From Clostridia bacterium (GTDB lineage Bacteria; Bacillota; Clostridia; Saccharofermentanales; Saccharofermentanaceae): DNA of 7,494 nt. Made by a program: the position numbers and the translations under genes. Location: assembly GCA_017881645.1 (NCBI GenBank), contig JADGQQ010000102.1, positions 1 to 7,494 of the forward strand, given 5' to 3'. Below, piece after piece: positions 1-5,300 of the stretch (position 1 is the first letter of the stretch; every line of letters begins with the position of its first letter). The notes under the pieces are model-generated. The model did not search any database and was not told the origin of the DNA. It saw only the letters and a list, made by a program, of their open reading frames with translations.

Positions 1-7
1 CGTCCGT

Positions 8-844
8 TTGGTTCGGAAAATAAAAATATTGGCAGCCTATCTTGTGCTTCTTACGCTTTTTCAAGTTGCTATCTTCGGGTTTTTCATGAACATGGGGCAC
101 AGACCCTATTACAATTTTTTTACGTATGGCGATATCTTTTTTTTCAGCTTCGGATTTTATATCTTCATAATATTTTCTATACTTAAAATGATGATAGACC
201 TCACACTTCTGAAAAGACAGTTATATGCAGGAAAGCCGGTTTCGCATCATATGAATTGGAAAAGTCGAATGCGGTATGAGCACATCATCACTGCGCTGGC
301 CATTTTGATGTGTGTGTTTTCGCTTACAAATTCGGCCACTATCCTAAGCAATTTGGGGCATTTCCAAGAAAAAATTACGGATAAGACAGACCTTCCAGTC
401 CCGAAATTGTCGGACATCATCGATCGGGACGGTGTTGTGTATGATTATGAATCCGATGACAATACTTTTGAAATGGAAAGAGGCATGTTTGTAACCCGAA
501 AATATGACGTTTATGAAGTAGTGAAAGGCAATCTTGTCGTACAGGATACATATTACGCAAGTCTTCGTGCGGTCTATTACAAACTGGCGATTCCTTTTCT
601 TGCCGAAGAATTCATGAATGATTTGTTTGCATATCGTAATAGTGACGAATTTGAACTCTTTCCGGACGAAAAGCCTCAAGTCATTCCATATGAAGGTTTG
701 GATAAAGTCCTGTATATGCCGGTTCATTTCTCGGGAGACTATGTCATTGCTGCAACCAAGGGCAGCCAGGTCATATATGTCGAATATTTTGGAGACGAGA
801 ACTATATGAAAGTAATCGATTCTATTGCAGAATCGCTGAAGTAG
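8..844 (+). CDS. Membrane protein of unknown function, three predicted membrane segments, 5' end uncertain
   Basis: I do not recognise this protein. The frame ends at a TAG at 842-844 and is open to the left edge of the window. The first possible start seen is a TTG at base 8, and the first in-frame ATG is at 86, inside the first hydrophobic segment, so the real start is either TTG 8 or lies upstream of the window. Counting from TTG 8, hydrophobic segments lie at about residues 6-27, 43-63 and 91-112. Segments 2 and 3 are separated by a basic stretch (KRQ..., KSR), which should be cytoplasmic by the positive-inside rule. About 165 residues follow the third segment. They are polar and rich in acidic and aromatic residues and should then lie outside the membrane. 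I see no catalytic motif, lipobox or cysteine pattern. The gene looks lower in G+C than its neighbours. It ends 53 bases before the HAD-kinase gene, so cotranscription is possible. The frame is confident; the function is unknown. Confidence 0.8.
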   Translation: MVRKIKILAAYLVLLTLFQVAIFGFFMNMGHRPYYNFFTYGDIFFFSFGFYIFIIFSILKMMIDLTLLKRQLYAGKPVSHHMNWKSRMRYEHIITALAILMCVFSLTNSATILSNLGHFQEKITDKTDLPVPKLSDIIDRDGVVYDYESDDNTFEMERGMFVTRKYDVYEVVKGNLVVQDTYYASLRAVYYKLAIPFLAEEFMNDLFAYRNSDEFELFPDEKPQVIPYEGLDKVLYMPVHFSGDYVIAATKGSQVIYVEYFGDENYMKVIDSIAESLK

Positions 845-880
845 GGGATCAGGAAGAGCCCGGGGCACGGGACGTTGTTC

Positions 881-887
881 GAGGGAG
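881..887 (+). promoter_or_regulatory. Ribosome binding site of the HAD-kinase gene
   Basis: A purine-rich GAGGGAG lies 10 bases before the ATG at 898. The spacing is slightly long but acceptable, and it supports that ATG as the start. The 53-base gap before the gene has no evident promoter and no terminator: the only small hairpin (CCCG/CGGG around 860-872) is not followed by a T run. This favours read-through from the upstream gene. Confidence 0.6.
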
Positions 888-897
888 CGAAATCAGT

Positions 898-2196
898 ATG
901 AAGATTGTGGTTTTTGACCTGGACGGTACACTATATCAGACGCGGATTTCTCTCGTTCAGGCATTCCGGTCGACACTTCGCGAGCTTGGGCTGCCTCCCG
1001 TGGATGAGGAAGCGTTGTGCAGACATCTTGGTTCTACCACGGAGACCATTTTAAAGGCCGTCTTACCGGATGGATTTGATTTTGAGGAGTTCCAACACGT
1101 TCTCAAAGGATACGAAAAACAAGCCATTCACTCGATCGGTCTCCTGTTTCCGGGAACGAAGGAAATGCTCTCCGCGCTGATTCAAAGAGGATACACCTTA
1201 ACCATCTGTTCGAACGGCGGAGAGGAGCATATCCGGGATGTGCTCAAGTCAACCGGAATCGAGTCGTACTTTTCCGGCATCCGAAGCGCAAAAAACTATC
1301 ACTCCAAAGGGGACGCCGTAAAGTCGCTTCTATCTTCAGGAGACGCTGCGATTCTGATTGGAGATACGCATTATGATTTTGAAGCGGCAAAAGCCAACCG
1401 TATTCCATCCATCGCGGCAGCCTACGGGTACGGTCTGGAGCCGGAGTTGCGGGCAGCGACGTTTTCGGTTGCCTCTGCCGCCGCGATTATCGGTGTCGTT
1501 ACACAGATTGAGGTGTTTCGGGAGATTACAGGGAAGTTGATTGATCGAAAGCGAAGCAAAATCATTGGTATAAACGGAGTGGACACGGCAGGCAAGACTG
1601 AATTTACAGCTCGGTTTTCACGCTATCTGGAGGCAGTTGGACATAGAAATACCGTCCTGACAATCGATGATTTTCATAACCCATCAGCCGTTCGCAGGAT
1701 GGGAAGGGATGAAATCACGGCATATTATCAGAATGCCTTTGATTACAAAAAAATCATTCAGGAGGTACTTGAGCCGCTGACGGATCAAGGGCGTCTGGAT
1801 ACGGTGGTTACGTGTTTAGACATAGATACGGATACTTATGTGAAAAACATGCATCTTTTGATCGGCCCAAAGACCATTCTTCTTTTGGAAGGCGTTCTTC
1901 TCTTCAGAGAACCTCTTCAAAAGTACTTTGACGGAAGAATCTACCTTCATATACCGTTTGACGAGGTCCTGCTGCGGGCCAGAGAAAGAGATGTTCTCCG
2001 CTTTGGCGAAGGCGTCATGGATAAGTATAGGAATAAATATATCCCGGTTCAAAAGCGATACCTGCAGGAATGGAATCCAATGAAAACCAGTGATGTAGTT
2101 GTAGACAATCAGAAGTTTGAGTCGCCCTTTCTTTTGGACGGCGAAAAGATCGATCAGGCATATGCAGGCTTGCTCTCTCAGCCTTGTCACGGATGA
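898..2196 (+). CDS. HAD-family phosphatase fused to a uridine kinase-like P-loop domain
   Basis: This 432-residue, probably cytosolic protein joins two enzyme domains. Residues 1-205 are a HAD hydrolase of the phosphoglycolate phosphatase-like type. Motif I is DLDGT (7-11, with D7 as the expected nucleophile and D9 as the acid/base), motif II is the serine in CSNGG (S105), motif III is probably K137 in SKGD, and motif IV is GDTHYD (155-160). A helical cap fits between motifs I and II (about 15-85). All core catalytic positions are present, so the domain should be active. Residues 220-432 resemble uridine kinase and phosphoribulokinase: a Walker A loop GVDTAGKT (227-234), DDFH (257-260) matching the DDFY-type substrate motif of uridine kinases, EGVLLF (331-336), and an arginine-rich lid RARERD (360-365). 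At about 210 residues this half matches a complete single-domain uridine kinase. The substrates of both halves are unknown; nucleoside or sugar phosphate turnover is an inference. It could also be a repair or salvage enzyme. Confidence 0.93.
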   Translation: MKIVVFDLDGTLYQTRISLVQAFRSTLRELGLPPVDEEALCRHLGSTTETILKAVLPDGFDFEEFQHVLKGYEKQAIHSIGLLFPGTKEMLSALIQRGYTLTICSNGGEEHIRDVLKSTGIESYFSGIRSAKNYHSKGDAVKSLLSSGDAAILIGDTHYDFEAAKANRIPSIAAAYGYGLEPELRAATFSVASAAAIIGVVTQIEVFREITGKLIDRKRSKIIGINGVDTAGKTEFTARFSRYLEAVGHRNTVLTIDDFHNPSAVRRMGRDEITAYYQNAFDYKKIIQEVLEPLTDQGRLDTVVTCLDIDTDTYVKNMHLLIGPKTILLLEGVLLFREPLQKYFDGRIYLHIPFDEVLLRARERDVLRFGEGVMDKYRNKYIPVQKRYLQEWNPMKTSDVVVDNQKFESPFLLDGEKIDQAYAGLLSQPCHG

Positions 2197-2260
2197 ACCC
2201 GACCCTTCTTCTGACGGTGCGGATGCCGGCCCGAACGGAAGAGTTGTGGAAAATATAGCA

Positions 2261-2297
2261 AAATATTTTATATATACAGTTACTATATAAAATATTT
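2261..2297. repeat. Perfect 14-bp A/T-only inverted repeat with a 9-base loop
   Basis: The left arm AAATATTTTATATA (2261-2274) is the exact reverse complement of the right arm TATATAAAATATTT (2284-2297), with TACAGTTAC between them. The arms contain no G or C and no T run follows, so it is a poor intrinsic terminator. It ends about 33 bases before the TATAAT box, a position suited to a regulator site or an UP-like element. Its A/T-only composition raises the chance that it is a low-complexity coincidence. Confidence 0.6.
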
Positions 2298-2325
2298 ACA
2301 AGATAAACTATTCTTACAAATTCAT

Positions 2326-2336
2326 TGTTATATAAT
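2326..2336 (+). promoter_or_regulatory. Putative -10 promoter element of the synthase gene
   Basis: A consensus TATAAT lies at 2331-2336. Reading two bases earlier gives TGT followed by TATATA (2326-2334), an extended -10 form. I find no good -35 hexamer at 16-18 bases: the site 17 bases upstream reads CTATTC, and the nearest TTGACA-like sequences (TTTACA at 2295, CTTACA at 2313) are badly spaced. Transcription would begin near 2343 and give a leader of about 50 bases. In such A+T-rich DNA a chance match is possible. Confidence 0.4.
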
Positions 2337-2384
2337 AGAAATGAACGCGCTAGAATAATGATGGAAGTAATGATATCGCCTAAT

Positions 2385-2390
2385 AAAGGA
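2385..2390 (+). promoter_or_regulatory. Ribosome binding site of the glucan synthase gene
   Basis: AAAGGA lies 5 bases before the ATG at 2396. An in-frame TAA at 2381-2383 rules out any start further upstream, and the hydrophobic first membrane segment begins within ten codons of this ATG. The start is therefore well fixed. Confidence 0.7.
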
Positions 2391-2395
2391 ACACA

Positions 2396-5300
2396 ATGAA
2401 GCAAATAGTAACAATTTTACAGAACTTTGGTTTTTTGCCGGTTTTGCTCATCCTAATACTCTTGCCGTACATCACGCTGCGGATCAGTACGCTGATTCAT
2501 TACCTGAAACCCCATAAGATACGTACCCGTATGGGAAAGTGGCTTCATCATCTTGAATCAAACGCAAGCAGCGGCAATAGTGAAAGCATGATGCGGGAGC
2601 TTGCCAGAAAACAAATTCTTCGCAAACGCCGACGCAGCGGCCTGCTCCGTTCCGTGCAATGGAGGATCTACTTGAACCTCCAGTCTGTTCGCCGACAGCT
2701 GCGCAAAACACCTGCGCAAACCATTTCCACGATTCCTGCATCCCTCTGGATTTTCGACAACTACAATCTGCTTTACCGGGAAATCAAGAAAATGCAGGGG
2801 TCAGGGAATATGCATGACTTATCCGTGCTGCCGGTATTGGATACCGGGTTTATCAGGGGATGTCCGCGCATGTATATCATTGCCCGGGAGATTATTACAG
2901 CTACAAACAATCACCCGCAGGAGAATACCATCATTTCCCTGTTAAATGCATATCAGACGGAGAAGCCGCTCAAGTCACAGGAACTTTGGACTTTCGGCAA
3001 TGTTATGCAGCTTTGTCTGCTTGAGAAAATCGTGGATGAAGCGGTCCTCATTATCCAGAATATCCGTATTAAAGTGAAAGCCGGCCAGATGGCGGATCGT
3101 GTTGCGGCAGTCATTCGAAGCGACAATAAGGACCTTTCCGAACTGCTGAAAAAAGAAATGGACAGAACCAAGGCCCGCAACGAAAATTATATTACGCATT
3201 TTCTGTACTGTCTCCGGAATATGTCGGTGGATGACACGGAAGTTATCAACTGGCTTTCAAAAATGGTCGGAATGGACCACGATGCCTATCTTACCGCAGT
3301 TGCCGCGATGATTAACAAAGAAAGACAGCGCGAGGCAATGGCGGAATCCCTGATCAGCTCGCTGATCATCAGCCTCAAAGAGATCGGGGATTTGAACTGG
3401 GAAGAGACATACAAAAAGGTCTCGAAGATCGAGGCGGAACTTGAACTGGATCCAGCCGGTATTTATTCGCAGATGGATGTCAATACGCGAGGCCGGTATC
3501 GGCATTGTGTTGAGAAATTAGCTTCCCGCTATGCACGCAGCGAATCTTCTGTTGCCAGTCAGGCCGTAAAGCTTGCCGGCTCATCTTTATCTGATCCGCT
3601 CCTGCATGTGCCCGATCATGTAGGCACCTATCTTCTCGGGAATGGATATCCGCTTCTGGTTGACAGCTTGAAAAATCATCCGGCCCGTCCTCTTAAAATT
3701 AAAAAAACGCAGAAGATCGTTCGAAGCGTCCTGTATCTTCTGAGTATCTGTGTCATGTCATCAACGCTTCTGGCATTATGTTATTTTGCGGCATCCCATG
3801 CATTTGCGTCCAAGCCGGCTGCCGCCGTTTTTCTTTTCATTCAGTTGAGCATCCTGTCAGTCGGAGCCGCGCTGCATATTATTAACACAATTTTCACACG
3901 AATGATTCACCCCAAGCCGCAATTGGCGATGGATTTTTCCACGGGCATTCCAGACAGCTGCAGAACGTTTGTCGTAATGCCTGTGATCATTGAAGACGCA
4001 GCACACGCCAGATCCTATGCAGGTAAACTGGAAAAGTATTATCTGGCAAACAAACAGACGAATCTCTATTTTGCAATTCTGGGTGATTTGAAAGATGCAC
4101 AGTCGAAAATCATTGAGGAAGATGACGAAATTCTGCAGACGCAGATCGCGGCCATTCAAGCTCTCAATGAGAAATACCCCGGGTCTTTTGCACGGTTTTC
4201 TTTCTTCTCGCGCCAACGCCAGTGGAATGCGGCCGAAAAATGCTGGATGTGCTGGGAACGGAAAAGGGGGAAACTGGAAGAGTTCAACGCGATGCTGGCC
4301 GATGAAAAAGATGTTGCTTTTGAAGTTTGTGTCGGGTCTCCGGAGATATTTTCAAGTGTCCGGTTTGTCATCACGTTGGACGCAGACACCGATCTGATTC
4401 GGGAGAGCGCGGTGCAGCTGATTGGCATTATGGCGCATCCGCTGAATCAGCCGGTGATTGACGAAAAAAGCAACCGGATCATCAGCGGGTATGCCATCGT
4501 TCAATCGGAAATCTGTTCCAGTGTTGCGGATTCAAAGGCAAGTTTTTTCGCTCGCCTTTTTGCCGGCGAATCAGGAATCGACAATTATGCCACGGTTGTT
4601 TCTGATATATATCAGGATACGTTTGACGAAGGGATTTTCGTCGGTAAGGGTATCTATGACTTTCGAGTTTTGCACCGGCTGCTGCGGGGGATGATCGCAC
4701 AGAACACCGTTCTTTCACATGATCTTCTCGAGAGCAGCCTGACGAAATGTGCATTTGCAAGCGGGATTCGCATGTTGGATGCCACCCCTTCCAGCGTTGC
4801 AGCTTACGCCCGCCGGGATCATCGATGGATCCGAGGCGACTGGCAGTTGCTTCCCTGGGTTTTTAGCCGCTCGCGCATCAACTGGCTGTCCCGCTGGAAA
4901 ATGCTGGACAATATGCGCCGGAGTCTTACGCAGGCAGCCAGTGTTCTGGCGATCCTCATCAGCGCCATCTTTTTCCCGGAACATTTCTGGGTTTGCCTTC
5001 CGTTTGTTTTCTTTGCGGATGCCTGGCGCATCATCGTCCGTGCGATTGTCACCACATACCAGAAAATGATGAACTCATCGATCCGTTTCGCGTTCCGAAT
5101 TTTACTGGAGCAAAAGTCTTCGATGCTGATTCAGGCGGCTTTCAATATTATTCTGCTTCCGTTTCAGGCAGTTTTGTCTTTGGACGCGATCTTTCGTGCC
5201 CTGTTCCGAATCTCTATAAGTCATAAGCATCTTCTGGAGTGGCAAAGTTCGGAATCATCTGAGAAGGTCAACCAGAACACGTTGGGAGGGTATTTTCTAC

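Larger units (their letters stand above)
2197..2395. other. A+T-rich intergenic spacer upstream of the glucan synthase gene
   Basis: This 199-base gap holds no credible gene. The first 50 or so bases are G+C-rich and show no convincing intrinsic terminator for the HAD-kinase gene. From about 2250 to 2340 the sequence is almost only A and T. That part carries a perfect inverted repeat and a TATAAT box, followed by a ribosome binding site for the synthase. The abrupt change in composition marks this as the regulatory region of the synthase gene. Confidence 0.7.

Noticed and set aside
344..868. A 174-codon open frame on the minus strand opposite the first gene
   Set aside because: It lies almost fully antisense to a well-formed membrane protein gene, its translation has no recognisable domain, and no ribosome binding site supports its start.
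2198..2250. Possible intrinsic terminator after the HAD-kinase gene
   Set aside because: The G+C-rich stretch has only weak partial pairings (CTTC with GAAG) and no T run after a stable stem.
2295..2319. Direct repeat TTACAA at 2296 and 2314
   Set aside because: Two six-base copies in A+T-rich DNA are expected by chance, and neither is spaced as a -35 box for the TATAAT element.
2015..2404. A minus-strand open frame covering the spacer and the end of the HAD-kinase gene
   Set aside because: Its product is low in complexity over the A+T-rich spacer and antisense to the conserved kinase C-terminus, so it is a chance frame.
4095..5226. Several plus-strand open frames of 70-106 codons inside the synthase gene
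   Set aside because: They lie in other frames within the conserved GT84 region and lack ribosome binding sites or recognisable products.
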